DNA from: Mucilaginibacter pineti
Lineage (GTDB): Bacteria; Bacteroidota; Bacteroidia; Sphingobacteriales; Sphingobacteriaceae
NCBI RefSeq assembly: GCF_900101875.1
Contig: NZ_FNAI01000008.1
Coordinates: 269,210-333,209 of the forward strand
Reading direction: 5' to 3'
Length of the DNA: 64,000 nucleotides
Part shown: one piece after another, positions 53,099-61,242 of the stretch
How the letters are laid out: each line of letters begins with the position of its first letter
How positions within the stretch are numbered: the stretch's first letter is position 1
Made by a program: the position numbers and the translations under genes
The notes under the pieces: generated by a model
The model's input: only the letters and a program-made list of their open reading frames with translations
Databases searched by the model: none
Told to the model about the DNA's origin: nothing

Positions 53099-53213
53099 GA
53101 TATTATCTGCAAATCGTTACTGTATATTTTGAATGAATTTTGATAAAAGGATTTATCGCACAGGCAAGCAGCATAGCTACGCAACCGGCTATATAATTGA
53201 TCCTTAGGTAATA

Positions 53214-53311
53214 ATGTAGTGTAAGTTTTTTTTCATACTAAATAATTTTAAGCAGGTTTATGTTAAGTAGTCAAAAAAAGTTTCAAATAAGCAGCTCAGA
53301 AAATTATCTGG
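53214..53311 (-). repeat. Leader direct repeat, distal copy
   Basis: The second copy of the 95-bp imperfect repeat, 208 bp away from the first and in the same orientation. Both lie between the proposed promoter and the susC start. Confidence 0.8.
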
Positions 53312-53351
53312 TGGTCTCTACTAATTATTACTTATCTATAATTGGTTTTAA

Positions 53352-53383
53352 CAAATATATATGAAGTAAAATGATTTATCAAA
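53352..53383 (-). promoter_or_regulatory. Promoter of the 18-kb Sus-like operon
   Basis: On the minus strand TTTG (53383-53380), a 20-bp spacer and TATATTTG (53359-53352) match the Bacteroidota -33/-7 consensus. The start point would be near 53346, giving a leader of about 450 nt. Confidence 0.75.
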
Positions 53384-53925
53384 GTAAATTGTCAGTGTAA
53401 CAATTTTTAATTTTTTTATATTAAAACGTTTTAGATTTTACAACATTAGCAATTATGTAGTTATAATAGTATCATTTTTTCATAAAAATTGATTAATTAC
53501 AAGCATAGTACATTATAAATTATCTGCGGGCTTTTGCTTTTCATTAGGTTTACAACCGCCAAAAGCGCGCATAAATCATTTTAACAGCGTTTTGTAAAAT
53601 ATTTGTTATCACAAACGTTTGCAAATATTGCAGAGAGATAATTTATGGATAATGTTTTTTTTAGTGTCAATGCCACACTATTTAATACAAACCATTGGTA
53701 TCATAAAGCAAAAAGGGCCTTAACTAACTTTAAACCGTGTATTTGGTAAACAAATGTCTTTTTATGAAGGAGGTATTTTAACCCTTCTGAAGGTAAACTG
53801 GTTAATAAATCCTGAAAAAATCCATCAATCTTATTATTTGGCTAATTTTTAACTTAAAACCAATTGTAGTTGCATTGTAAAAAAAAAGACACACCCAGTA
53901 TACTGGTAAAATAAAACATAATATT

Positions 53926-54531
53926 TTAAGTTTGCTCGGTGTTAACTTTAAGCCAACCTGTAATACTCATTCGTGGTTGATGGGTAAGCAGTACTTCGTG
54001 CGTTAACTCATTGCTCTTAAAAAATACGCCTTTCCTGTTTTGTGGTGAGATATTTTGTAAGTGATCATGATGATGAATACACAGCTCGCCGCCATCTGCA
54101 ATTACCCAATCCTTATTAAGGTAAATAATCATCGAATATTTGCGACTATCGTTATTACGAAACTGATCAAGATGTTTTTTGTAGAAACTCCCCTTTTCGT
54201 ACAAGGTGTAATGAAACTCATAACCGGTGATGCCGGTATAGCAGGTTTGGTTTAAATAGCTCACAAAACTATCCATCAATTTAAAGAAGGCCTTTTCGCA
54301 AGGAGTATCATGGCCCCGGTCAAGCCAGCAGATCCTGTCGCCCCGTACAGTCAAATCCTGGGATATTACCGCATTATTTCCGGTACCGGCGGTATAAAGC
54401 ATTTTATTGCCATAAAGCATAATCAAATTTGCTTTTAAATCGGCGGCGAGGGCATCGCTTAAAAAATTATCGGCAATGCCTACCTGCTGCGCTATAAAAG
54501 AATCAATGAGGCAATTAAATGGATCTTCCAA
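53926..54531 (-). CDS. 2OG-Fe(II) oxygenase (prolyl-4-hydroxylase-like)
   Basis: The 201-residue protein has an iron triad H120-x-D122 in KKHLDQF and H178 in NELTHEV, and R187 in PRMSITGW for 2-oxoglutarate. YSMIIYLNKDW and GGELCIH are typical of P4H-like enzymes. The only suitable upstream start is TTG at 54531, because an in-frame stop follows at 54552 and the next ATG (residue 38) would remove the first helix. A hairpin, CCAGGC-AAC-GCCTGG, lies at 54552-54566. The substrate, protein or nucleic acid, is unknown. Confidence 0.85.
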   Translation of the reverse strand: MEDPFNCLIDSFIAQQVGIADNFLSDALAADLKANLIMLYGNKMLYTAGTGNNAVISQDLTVRGDRICWLDRGHDTPCEKAFFKLMDSFVSYLNQTCYTGITGYEFHYTLYEKGSFYKKHLDQFRNNDSRKYSMIIYLNKDWVIADGGELCIHHHDHLQNISPQNRKGVFFKSNELTHEVLLTHQPRMSITGWLKVNTEQT

Positions 54532-54778
54532 AAAAGGTGGGGGATTAACTCACCAGGCAACGCCTGGTTTTGGTGAAGGTAATCTATTTAACCGGGATGA
54601 TTTACTTTTAATATAGCAGGTACCAGATCTGCCTCCTATGTATATTATATATTGTGCACTGGTGGCTTTGTTTCATTTAGGAGGTAAGACTTTACCAGTT
54701 TGGAAGCATGGCTGGCTTGAACTACTTTTTTTTGCGCTGAACTGTCCTGTACTATCGCGAAGGTTTTTGGTTCGGGCG

Positions 54779-55354
54779 CTAATCGTCTAATCCCTTTCCG
54801 TTAAGAATTTGCGGGATACTTTTTTCAACCCTGGCGTCCCGGGTTTTGGATTGTTTGGCGGCGACAAAATACAGTAGGTATGCTTTTTGCCGCCCCGGTG
54901 TTAAAGCATCAAAAGCCGTTTGCAGGGCAGGCATTGCATTTAATTTATTTTGAAACTCTTCGGCAACGGCAAATTCCTCAGTCTTTTTAAGTTCAACTTT
55001 TAAACCGGCTTTTTCTACTTCAATGGCTTCAAAGATATATGCCTTCAGTAAGGGTTCCATCTCCTGTATTTGCCCCGCATTGGTAAACCTCATCTGGCGG
55101 GCTGCCTGCACATTTGCCGTTTGTTGTATCAGCATACCTCCGGCATCATTTAGCAAGGCACCCTTAAAAAACAAAACCGCGCAGTATGCTTTAAATACGT
55201 GTATCAATACGATGTTGTTTTTTTGAAACGTGTAACACGGGCAGCCCCACTTCAATTCTTCGGTAAGCCCGCAATCAAGAACTATCATTCTTAATTGCAC
55301 CAATTCCTGCTGCCACGTGGCTTTGTTAAAATAAAAATCAACCTTGGGGTTCAT
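54779..55354 (-). CDS. YdeI-like protein (DUF1801 plus OmdA module)
   Basis: The 191-residue protein has an N-terminal DUF1801-like fold (CGLTEELKWGCPCYTFQ; CAVLFFKGALLNDAGG) and a C-terminal OmdA module (FDALTPGRQKAY; KTRDARVEK). It is the last gene of the arsR operon, 17 bp after DUF4256. The 73-residue protein at 5784-6005 is a stand-alone version of its C-terminus. YdeI-like proteins have no established biochemical role. Confidence 0.88.
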   Translation of the reverse strand: MNPKVDFYFNKATWQQELVQLRMIVLDCGLTEELKWGCPCYTFQKNNIVLIHVFKAYCAVLFFKGALLNDAGGMLIQQTANVQAARQMRFTNAGQIQEMEPLLKAYIFEAIEVEKAGLKVELKKTEEFAVAEEFQNKLNAMPALQTAFDALTPGRQKAYLLYFVAAKQSKTRDARVEKSIPQILNGKGLDD

Positions 55355-55371
55355 AGTTTCTCTTATTTAAA

Positions 55372-55938
55372 TTATACCCTTAGCAAACCCCGGAAGCCCC
55401 TGGCTGCGTAATAGGATTCGGCCCCGTTGTGGTAAACGAAGATGGTATTGTAACGGCGGTCGCAAAAAATGGCACCGCCAAGTTTCCTGATATCAGCAGG
55501 TGTTTTCACCCAACTGGATGTTTTCAGGTCGAAATTGCCAAGCTGCTGCAATTCCCGGTATTGTTGTTCTGATAAAAGTTCAATACCCATATCGTGCGCC
55601 ATTTCAATAGCGCTATTTTCGGGTTTATATTCTTTCCTGGCTTCCAGTGCCTCATGGTCGTAACAAATACTCCGGCGGCCTTTAGGACTTTCGGCCGAGC
55701 AATCATAGAAAACATATTCACCCGTCTTTGTATCATGGGCAACAACATCCGGCTCGCCGCCTGTTATTTCCATTTCATTGAGCGACCATAATTTTTCGGC
55801 ATTGGTTTCCAGTCTGTTTTGCACCTTAACCCATTCAATACCCGTATGGCGATTTATATTTTTCGCAAAACGGGTCTTTAACACGCTGAGAAGTTCTTGA
55901 CTTTGCGCTGATGGTAATTCAGGTTTCATACTATTCAT
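55372..55938 (-). CDS. DUF4256 protein
   Basis: The 188-residue soluble protein is DUF4256: IEWVKVQNRLETN, MEITGGEPDVVAHD, FYDCSAESPKGRRS, and at the end FVYHNGAESYYAARGFRG. The family is widespread and often sits with DoxX, SRPBCC and YdeI genes. Function is unknown. Gaps are 8 bp upstream and 17 bp downstream, so it belongs to the arsR operon. Confidence 0.88.
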   Translation of the reverse strand: MNSMKPELPSAQSQELLSVLKTRFAKNINRHTGIEWVKVQNRLETNAEKLWSLNEMEITGGEPDVVAHDTKTGEYVFYDCSAESPKGRRSICYDHEALEARKEYKPENSAIEMAHDMGIELLSEQQYRELQQLGNFDLKTSSWVKTPADIRKLGGAIFCDRRYNTIFVYHNGAESYYAARGFRGLLRV

Positions 55939-55946
55939 ACTTGTTT

Positions 55947-56282
55947 TTAAGCGTCTTTTGCAACGTATCGATCATAAAAATCACCCGCGCCTTTTGCGTC
56001 AATTCTCCCAACAATTACTGCTACCGAACTTTTACTTAATTCCACATTGGGTTGTAAATGGTAATGTTCTCTTCCACCTATGGGCAGGTCTGTTCTATTT
56101 TCTTGATTGAAGTCGGCTATTTTATTTAAAAGTTGGGCAAAAGATCTTATTCCTTCGGGGTCGCCGTGAATTAATACTTCCTGCCATTTTTCTATCTCAC
56201 CTTCAAACTCATCTTCTCTATCTGCAACAAAAATGTCCAAATGACCTGTAATTTCTAATTCGTAATGTTTCTTTTTTACCAT
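55947..56282 (-). CDS. Imm32-like protein
   Basis: The 111-residue protein contains IHGDPEGIRSFAQLLNKIADF and HYHLQPNVEL, the pattern of the Imm32 group (DPEGL-x-x-LA...H-x-HL). Imm32 was named as a candidate immunity protein of toxin systems, but many copies stand alone without a toxin. No toxin is visible here. Placement in an arsR operon, 14 bp after DoxX, argues for another or a recruited role. The assignment is moderately secure. Confidence 0.55.
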   Translation of the reverse strand: MVKKKHYELEITGHLDIFVADREDEFEGEIEKWQEVLIHGDPEGIRSFAQLLNKIADFNQENRTDLPIGGREHYHLQPNVELSKSSVAVIVGRIDAKGAGDFYDRYVAKDA

Positions 56283-56296
56283 GCTAATATTGATTT

Positions 56297-56677
56297 TTAA
56301 CTAACCGAAACGATCTTTCTATCCTCGGGCCGTAAATACCACGACAACACAGTGAAAATGGCCAATAAAGCCGGGGCAATTATTTGCACAGAAACATCAT
56401 TACTGGCAATATGCGAAATTACCGCACCGCTCATCACAAAAAATATACCCGCATAGGCCCATTCCTTAAGCAATTTAAATTTAGGGATTAATATTGCAAT
56501 TATGCCCAGTACCTTCCAAACGCCAATAAGCGAAATAAAGTAAACAGGATATCCCAAGGGTTTAAAACCTTCCACAACTCCTTTTACCTGCATGGCCTGT
56601 GCCAGGCCGCCAGAGAAAATACAAAAGGATAATATTGCAGTAATTATCCAATACCAAATTAGCTTTTTCTTTTCCAT
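56297..56677 (-). CDS. DoxX-like membrane protein
   Basis: This 126-residue protein has four membrane segments (IITAILSFCIFSGGLAQAM, VYFISLIGVWKVLGIIAIL, WAYAGIFFVMSGAVISHIA, IIAPALLAIFTVLSWYL). The layout and GxxK/LGIIA positions fit the DoxX-like family. Role in the cell is not established; some members work with thiol stress systems. It follows the SRPBCC gene by 6 bp. Confidence 0.88.
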   Translation of the reverse strand: MEKKKLIWYWIITAILSFCIFSGGLAQAMQVKGVVEGFKPLGYPVYFISLIGVWKVLGIIAILIPKFKLLKEWAYAGIFFVMSGAVISHIASNDVSVQIIAPALLAIFTVLSWYLRPEDRKIVSVS

Positions 56678-56683
56678 GATGTA

Positions 56684-57151
56684 TTATTTTAGTTTGTTTA
56701 CGATGGTTTGCAAGCGGTTGTGCGCCATATTAAGGCCCTGGGCAAATGGTAGTTGCAACATTTGGTTGCGCAGTTCAACAGATTTATATACTATGCGGAT
56801 GCTGAGTTTGCTGGTATCCCCGGTAAGCTGCTCAAATTCCAGAAACTCCAGCTGAACAGCGAATGGGGTATTCTCCATTTCAAACGTCCGCGTGATCTGT
56901 TGATCGGGAACAAAATCGTGGATTGTTCCATTAGCCCGGAATACTACGTTTCCATTAGCATCGGATGTTTCAAACTGGTAACCGCCGTGTTTTTTATTTT
57001 CAAGCTTAAGCACTTTTGTCCCCATCCACTGCTCAACAATTTCGGGCTCTACGTAGGCTTTAAAAAGCAACTCTACCGGCAAATCAAATTCCCTCGTAAT
57101 TATGAGGTACTGCTTGCCGTCTTCGGCGTCGATCTTTGTTTTTAGTTCCAT
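56684..57151 (-). CDS. SRPBCC/AHSA1 protein
   Basis: The 155-residue protein is one SRPBCC domain: FDLPVELLFKAYVEPEIVEQW, HGGYQFETSDANGNVVFRANG, and a terminal helix FAQGLNMAHNRLQTIVNKL. The gene lies 6 bp after arsR. The arsR-SRPBCC pair is very common in bacteria, and the SRPBCC partner probably binds a hydrophobic ligand. It is only distantly like the SRPBCC protein at 6367-6795. Confidence 0.9.
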   Translation of the reverse strand: MELKTKIDAEDGKQYLIITREFDLPVELLFKAYVEPEIVEQWMGTKVLKLENKKHGGYQFETSDANGNVVFRANGTIHDFVPDQQITRTFEMENTPFAVQLEFLEFEQLTGDTSKLSIRIVYKSVELRNQMLQLPFAQGLNMAHNRLQTIVNKLK

Positions 57152-57157
57152 AACAGG

Positions 57158-57481
57158 TTATTTTTTGGTTTGATAGTTTTTCATTACGGCTTCCAGTTTA
57201 TTAAACCTATCATCCCACATCTGGCGGAACGGTTCAATAAAGTCGGCTACTTCTTTCATTTTTTTCGCGTTAATGTGGTAATGAATTTCCCTTCCGTTTT
57301 GTTGCTGGGCAAGCAATTCGCACTCGGTAAGTATTTGCAGGTGTTTGGAAATCGTTGGCCTGGCGGTATCAAAGTTTGTGGCTATTGCCCCTGCCGTCAT
57401 GGCGTGCGAAGCAACCAACAGCAGTATAGCCCTCCGTGTTGGATCGGCAATGGCTTGAAATACATCTCGTCTTAAATTCAT
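57158..57481 (-). CDS. ArsR-type winged-helix regulator
   Basis: The 107-residue protein has an ArsR HTH: FQAIADPTRRAILLLVASH, the recognition helix region ARPTISKHLQILTECELL, and the wing QQNGREIHYHI. No metal-binding cysteines (the ELCVCDL box) are present, so it is unlikely to sense arsenite; it fits the SRPBCC-linked group. Two direct operator copies lie around its own promoter. It should repress the six-gene operon. Confidence 0.93.
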   Translation of the reverse strand: MNLRRDVFQAIADPTRRAILLLVASHAMTAGAIATNFDTARPTISKHLQILTECELLAQQQNGREIHYHINAKKMKEVADFIEPFRQMWDDRFNKLEAVMKNYQTKK

Positions 57482-57484
57482 TAT

Positions 57485-57531
57485 GTAGCTATTTGACTAC
57501 AAATATATGTGTAGCTATTTAACTACGCAAA
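57485..57531 (-). promoter_or_regulatory. ArsR operon promoter with two operators
   Basis: TTTG (57531-57528) and TATATTTG (57507-57500) are 20 bp apart. GTAGCTATTTAACTAC (57511-57526) fills the spacer and GTAGCTATTTGACTAC (57485-57500) covers the start point, overlapping the last base of the -7 box. They are direct copies 26 bp apart. Both are imperfect GTAG...CTAC palindromes. Confidence 0.88.
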
Positions 57532-57602
57532 TTTTAGAAGAAAAAAAAATTCAAGGTTGATATGGCGGGGAAATTAGGTGAACATCTGGAAACTCCATCT
57601 TA

Positions 57603-58352
57603 TTAAAGAAATTCTACGGCTCCTGTATGCAGATCATAATAAGCGCCAACAATTTTGATATCTCCATGATCTGACATTTCTTTAAGAATAGGACTCTCAG
57701 ATTTTATGGTTTGAATTGTATGACGAATATTGTTTTTTGCCACCAGTTCAACAAATGCTGGATTCTTACTGCTTTTTTCACCTGCAAAGCCAGATGAAAG
57801 TGCCACCGCAGGCTTGATTTTGTAAAGCATTGACGTAATATTTCCGAGTTTTACATCATCTATCGCTGATTTAATTGCCCCGCACGATTCATGACCAAGT
57901 ACCAGGATTACTTTTGCTCCTGAAACCTTGCAAGCAAATTCCAAACTACCCAAAATATCCACATTAGAAAAATTTCCGGCAACCCTGGCCACAAAGATAT
58001 CTCCAATCCCTCTATCAAATACGTCTTCAACCGGTATCCTGCTGTCCACACAGGAAAGGATCACGGCTTTCGGATATTGTCCTGCGGCTGCATCCCGTAC
58101 CATTGCCGAATGATCACGCAAGGTAAGATCATTGCTAACAAACCTTTTATTACCATCCTTGAGTGCTTTAATGATAAGCTCAGGAGTCAGCGCTTTTTGT
58201 TCAGATACCGTCAGCACCCTTTCACGCAGTGGCTTTTTAGGAGTTTTGCTGCTGTCTGTTATTTCCTTTTTATTACCTGTTGGGTTGCCACATGAAAATG
58301 CTAAAAAGGATATTGTTATAGCTGCAAACTTAAATAATTGAACCTTTTTCAT
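57603..58352 (-). CDS. Beta-carbonic anhydrase, lipoprotein form
   Basis: The start is the ATG at 58352 (MKKVQLFKFAAITISFLAFSCGN, lipid Cys21); the frame is open to 58397. The 249-residue protein has beta-CA zinc ligands: C101 and D103 in LSCVDSR, H154 and C157 in GHESCG. The R105 partner of D103 is kept. It interconverts carbon dioxide and bicarbonate. Most beta-CAs are cytosolic, and this one should be anchored at the outer membrane or periplasm. It follows the arsR operon divergently from no gene. Confidence 0.9.
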   Translation of the reverse strand: MKKVQLFKFAAITISFLAFSCGNPTGNKKEITDSSKTPKKPLRERVLTVSEQKALTPELIIKALKDGNKRFVSNDLTLRDHSAMVRDAAAGQYPKAVILSCVDSRIPVEDVFDRGIGDIFVARVAGNFSNVDILGSLEFACKVSGAKVILVLGHESCGAIKSAIDDVKLGNITSMLYKIKPAVALSSGFAGEKSSKNPAFVELVAKNNIRHTIQTIKSESPILKEMSDHGDIKIVGAYYDLHTGAVEFL

Positions 58353-58480
58353 TAGGAATTGATTTTTAATAAAAATACATATTAAGATGAAAATCACGCA
58401 AATTCAACTCACCCTTTTCCCAAAAAATCATGTTTTAAAGTCCAAACATCTAAGCACCAAGGCAGGCGATATTTTTTAAT

Positions 58481-58612
58481 AAAAAAGCCTCTCATTTTCA
58501 TAAGAGGCTTTTCGGGCTATTCAAGGCACTGATTTGGAACCAGCTTATAGCTGATTTAAAGAAAACAGCGAAGATTTGAAGACGTTGATGGTATTAATCT
58601 CGAACGACTTTA
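58481..58612. repeat. 130-bp direct repeat A flanking the GH29 gene
   Basis: It begins with a hairpin (AAAAGCCTCT/AGAGGCTTTT, 58483-58512) and continues with GGAACCAGCTTATAGCTGATTT and GATTTGAAGACGTT (only short parts quoted). Repeat B at 60283-60413 matches through its whole length with roughly three quarters of positions equal. The hairpin could end the GH29 transcript, although it lies 120 bp past its stop. Confidence 0.85.
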
Positions 58613-58733
58613 ATCCTGGAATTTCCAATCCACGGAACTATCAAAATTATTTTCCTTGAAACGATCCCGATCATAATTTCTCGCCTTTTTAAGTTAATCG
58701 TATTGTAAACTCCGAAAGTGCTAAAAGGTAATA

Positions 58734-60080
58734 TTAGTTAGTAAGAAAGCCTCCTTTACCACGATAAAGATCCAGTTTCCCTTCAACTTCTATTTTTATT
58801 ACCGACATATATTTATCTTGCTGAATTTCCGGAATGTCTATATATAGTAAACCTGGTACAGAGCTCCATGAGATCTTACCTACTATCTTGTAAGCCACGG
58901 GAATATTACTACCCAATATGGTGATCGTTTTTATTTTGTTTTTTAAGCCTTTTAGCAATACCGGAGCGCTTGTTTTAGCCGGCACAAAAAGATATACCGC
59001 TGTTGAGTCTTTTGAAATTGTGCTTGCACCATAATAATGTCCCTGAGGCAAACCAGCAAGTGTATTAAAAATTCCCTCTCCATTTTTTTTGTTCCATGCT
59101 CCTAATTCTTTAAGCACATTTACCTCCTCTTCGGGTAAAGTTCCATCAGCCTTGGGGCCAATATCCAGCAATAAATTCCCACCATAGCTTACCACATCTG
59201 TAAAAATGCTGATGATCTGATAAGATGTTTTGAAATTTTTATCTTGCGGTTGAAAACCCCAGTTATCATTAATGGTCATGCAAAGTTCCCACCACTTATA
59301 ACCAGGCCTGGACACCGGAAAGTTTTGTTCAGGGGTGTCATAATCACCATAACCCTGTAAACGCCCGTTTATGATAGCATTATGATTATAAGTTAACAGC
59401 TTTTTTCTGATTTCAGGTGAATTCCATTCCTCTGCACTGTGTTCCCAATCCCCATCAAACCACCAAAGATCGGGGTTGTATTGCCTTGCAATTTCATCCA
59501 ATTGCCCATTCATAAAAGTTAAATATTTTTCCCATCTGACAGGCTCCTTCTTCATTTGGTACTTGCTGCTATCTTTTAAAAAGCCCGGGTAATTTGCATT
59601 GCTCCAATCAATCAAAGAGAAATAAGCACCTACTTTTATACCTCGTTCTCGCAACGCTTCATAAAACGGTTTTAACAGGTCTGTTTTAGCAGGAGTTTTT
59701 TTTGCCACATTTAGCGAACCATATTTACTGTTCCATAGCGCAACACCATCATGATGTTTTGTGGTCATCACTGCATATTTGGCGCCACTTTCTTTAATCA
59801 AATCAGCCCAGTCTTTTGGGTTATACTTCGAAGCGGTGAATCCGTTCAACTGCTTCATGTAATCCTTGTATCCAATTTTTTTATTATAAAAGCTCCAGCT
59901 TTCATCAATCCCATTTACAGAATAGATGCCGTAATGAATAAAAATCCCCAGCTTGGCATCAGCAAACCATTCCATTTTGTTTTTGATCTCATCAACTGAA
60001 ACCTTGTTTTGTGCTTGTGCAACGCTGTTGAACAGGATCACAAATAATATAAGTTGTATGTGGATTAGATTTTTAAACAT
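58734..60080 (-). CDS. GH29 alpha-L-fucosidase, secreted
   Basis: The ATG at 60080 is used; the open frame begins with TTG six bases earlier. The 448-residue protein has signal peptide QLILFVILFNSVAQAQ. Typical GH29 segments are LGIFIHYGIYSV, AVMTTKHHDG and LWWFDGDWE, whose first Asp (211 in the longer frame) is the nucleophile. It removes alpha-linked L-fucose. The gene stands alone; direct repeats lie on both sides. The promoter at 60084-60115 ends 3 nt before the ATG. Confidence 0.92.
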   Translation of the reverse strand: MFKNLIHIQLILFVILFNSVAQAQNKVSVDEIKNKMEWFADAKLGIFIHYGIYSVNGIDESWSFYNKKIGYKDYMKQLNGFTASKYNPKDWADLIKESGAKYAVMTTKHHDGVALWNSKYGSLNVAKKTPAKTDLLKPFYEALRERGIKVGAYFSLIDWSNANYPGFLKDSSKYQMKKEPVRWEKYLTFMNGQLDEIARQYNPDLWWFDGDWEHSAEEWNSPEIRKKLLTYNHNAIINGRLQGYGDYDTPEQNFPVSRPGYKWWELCMTINDNWGFQPQDKNFKTSYQIISIFTDVVSYGGNLLLDIGPKADGTLPEEEVNVLKELGAWNKKNGEGIFNTLAGLPQGHYYGASTISKDSTAVYLFVPAKTSAPVLLKGLKNKIKTITILGSNIPVAYKIVGKISWSSVPGLLYIDIPEIQQDKYMSVIKIEVEGKLDLYRGKGGFLTN

Positions 60081-60083
60081 TTT

Positions 60084-60115
60084 CAAATGTAATTATTCGG
60101 TTAAAAAACGGCAAA
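60084..60115 (-). promoter_or_regulatory. GH29 promoter, leaderless arrangement
   Basis: TTTG (60115-60112), a 20-bp spacer and TACATTTG (60091-60084) are followed by AAA and the ATG at 60080. Both boxes match the consensus. Confidence 0.8.
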
Positions 60116-60282
60116 CATCTTGCATGGAGAAATCTCCTTTGATTTATTTAAGCCCCTCGTATACAGTATTTTACAGCGACATTTTATTTAACTCATTGAT
60201 TATCAACCGTTCATTAGTGTTCACGAGCGTTCATGGCGTTATGAACGTGAACACTTAGGGAATCACGCAAGCATTAGGCACA

Positions 60283-60413
60283 AAAAAAGCCTCTCATTTT
60301 CATGAGAGGCTTTCGGGTCGGTTATGGTACAGATTTCGAACCAGTTTATAGCTGATTTGCAGAAAATAGCTCAGATTTGAAGACGTTTATGGTACGGATT
60401 TCGAACCGGTTTA
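60283..60413. repeat. 130-bp direct repeat B flanking the GH29 gene
   Basis: Begins with the hairpin AAAGCCTCTC/GAGAGGCTTT. The repeat holds two internal copies of TTATGGTAC-GATTTCGAACC (60321-60342 and 60387-60408). Reverse complement GGTTCGAAATC resembles a tRNA T-arm. Confidence 0.85.
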
Positions 60414-60418
60414 TTGTT

Positions 60419-60967
60419 CTAATAAGGAAATTTCATGTTTGGATATATTCCTTTTAGTCTATTTATTTCATCCATCTTAATTTGATCGTTTGAGGTATCA
60501 TAAATGTTATCTCTTCCAAAAAAAAGATGATCATGATGGAAATAAAACAGGCACCAATTTAGGGTACTATTAAAAACAACAGTGTCATTACTAAAAAACA
60601 AATCTGGCGCATACTTAACAACAATTTTCCATGTTGTGAGAATACAATCATCTCCTAATAAAAAAACTTCTTCCTTAAATGGTATTGCTCTATTATATAG
60701 CCACTTTTTGAGTCCATTCTCATTATCCATTTGCGTATAGTGCTCAACCGTTTTGAAGTTGTTCTTACTAAATGGGTTATCATTAGTAGCAATAAGTTTT
60801 GCCACCTTTAGAAATTCATATAAGAAATCAGTAGCAGTCTTATCAAGAAAAAAGATTTGATCTTTATGCGATACAGGCAGATTATCAAAATCTTCAGCAT
60901 CACCAAATAAACTCCATCTATCGGGTCTTTTGATCTGATATTGTTTAAGATTTTCTACATCTATCAT
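60419..60967 (-). CDS. Hypothetical 182-aa protein
   Basis: I do not recognise this family. The protein is soluble, rich in aromatic residues and acidic (pattern FHHDHLFFGRDNIYD, TTWKIVVKYAPDLF). It has no signal peptide and no membrane segment. Size and lone position beside repeats recall orphan immunity-type proteins, but no motif proves this. An ATG at 60967 is the only good start. The stop is 6 bp from repeat B. Confidence 0.55.
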   Translation of the reverse strand: MIDVENLKQYQIKRPDRWSLFGDAEDFDNLPVSHKDQIFFLDKTATDFLYEFLKVAKLIATNDNPFSKNNFKTVEHYTQMDNENGLKKWLYNRAIPFKEEVFLLGDDCILTTWKIVVKYAPDLFFSNDTVVFNSTLNWCLFYFHHDHLFFGRDNIYDTSNDQIKMDEINRLKGIYPNMKFPY

Positions 60968-61052
60968 ATCTAAAATTACAAATTATATTTTAGGGATAAG
61001 GTATAAAAGCAATTATACAAAAAACGCCTTCCATTTTCATGAAAGGCGCCTG

Positions 61053-61127
61053 GGTAAATGATGGGGCTCGAACCCACGACCCTCGGTACCACAAACCGAT
61101 GCTCTAACCAACTGAGCTACATCTACC
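61053..61127 (-). tRNA. tRNA-His (GTG)
   Basis: On the minus strand an extra G at -1 precedes acceptor GTAGATG, which pairs with CATTTAC. The D arm is GCTC...GAGC and the anticodon stem TCGGT/ACCGA holds TTGTGGT with anticodon GTG. The T arm is GTGGG-TTCGAGC-CCCAT. The base opposite G-1 is C. A stem ACGCCTT/AAGGCG (61024-61048) follows as terminator. Confidence 0.95.
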
Positions 61128-61205
61128 GTTTGGAGAGTGCAAAAATAGAAATCTTCGGCCTATTTGCAAACTCTTTTTAAAATTACATTCGGCTTACCTG
61201 TTTTA

Positions 61206-61237
61206 TTTAGAACGATTTTAATTAATCATTAAATTTG
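61206..61237 (+). promoter_or_regulatory. copA promoter, leaderless arrangement
   Basis: TTTA (61206-61209, one mismatch to TTTG), 20-bp spacer and TAAATTTG (61230-61237), then 5 nt to the ATG at 61243. Confidence 0.7.
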
Positions 61238-61242
61238 TAACT

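Larger units (their letters stand above)
52894..53925. other. 1-kb AT-rich leader and spacer with no gene
   Basis: No open frame of note. It holds the susC promoter (53352-53383), a duplicated leader segment (53006-53098 and 53214-53311), a palindrome (52956-52974), and CAAACGTTTG inside a larger broken inverted repeat (53601-53630). CCAGTATACTGG (53895-53906) lies just past the 2OG oxygenase stop. Confidence 0.6.

Noticed and set aside
54553..54567. Hairpin CCAGGC-AAC-GCCTGG as terminator
   Set aside because: It lies upstream of the 2OG oxygenase start without a T-run, so it is at most a leader structure.
58481..60413. Integrative element with att sites around GH29
   Set aside because: There is no integrase, and the repeats are only about three quarters identical; kept as a finding about repeats but not called as a mobile element.
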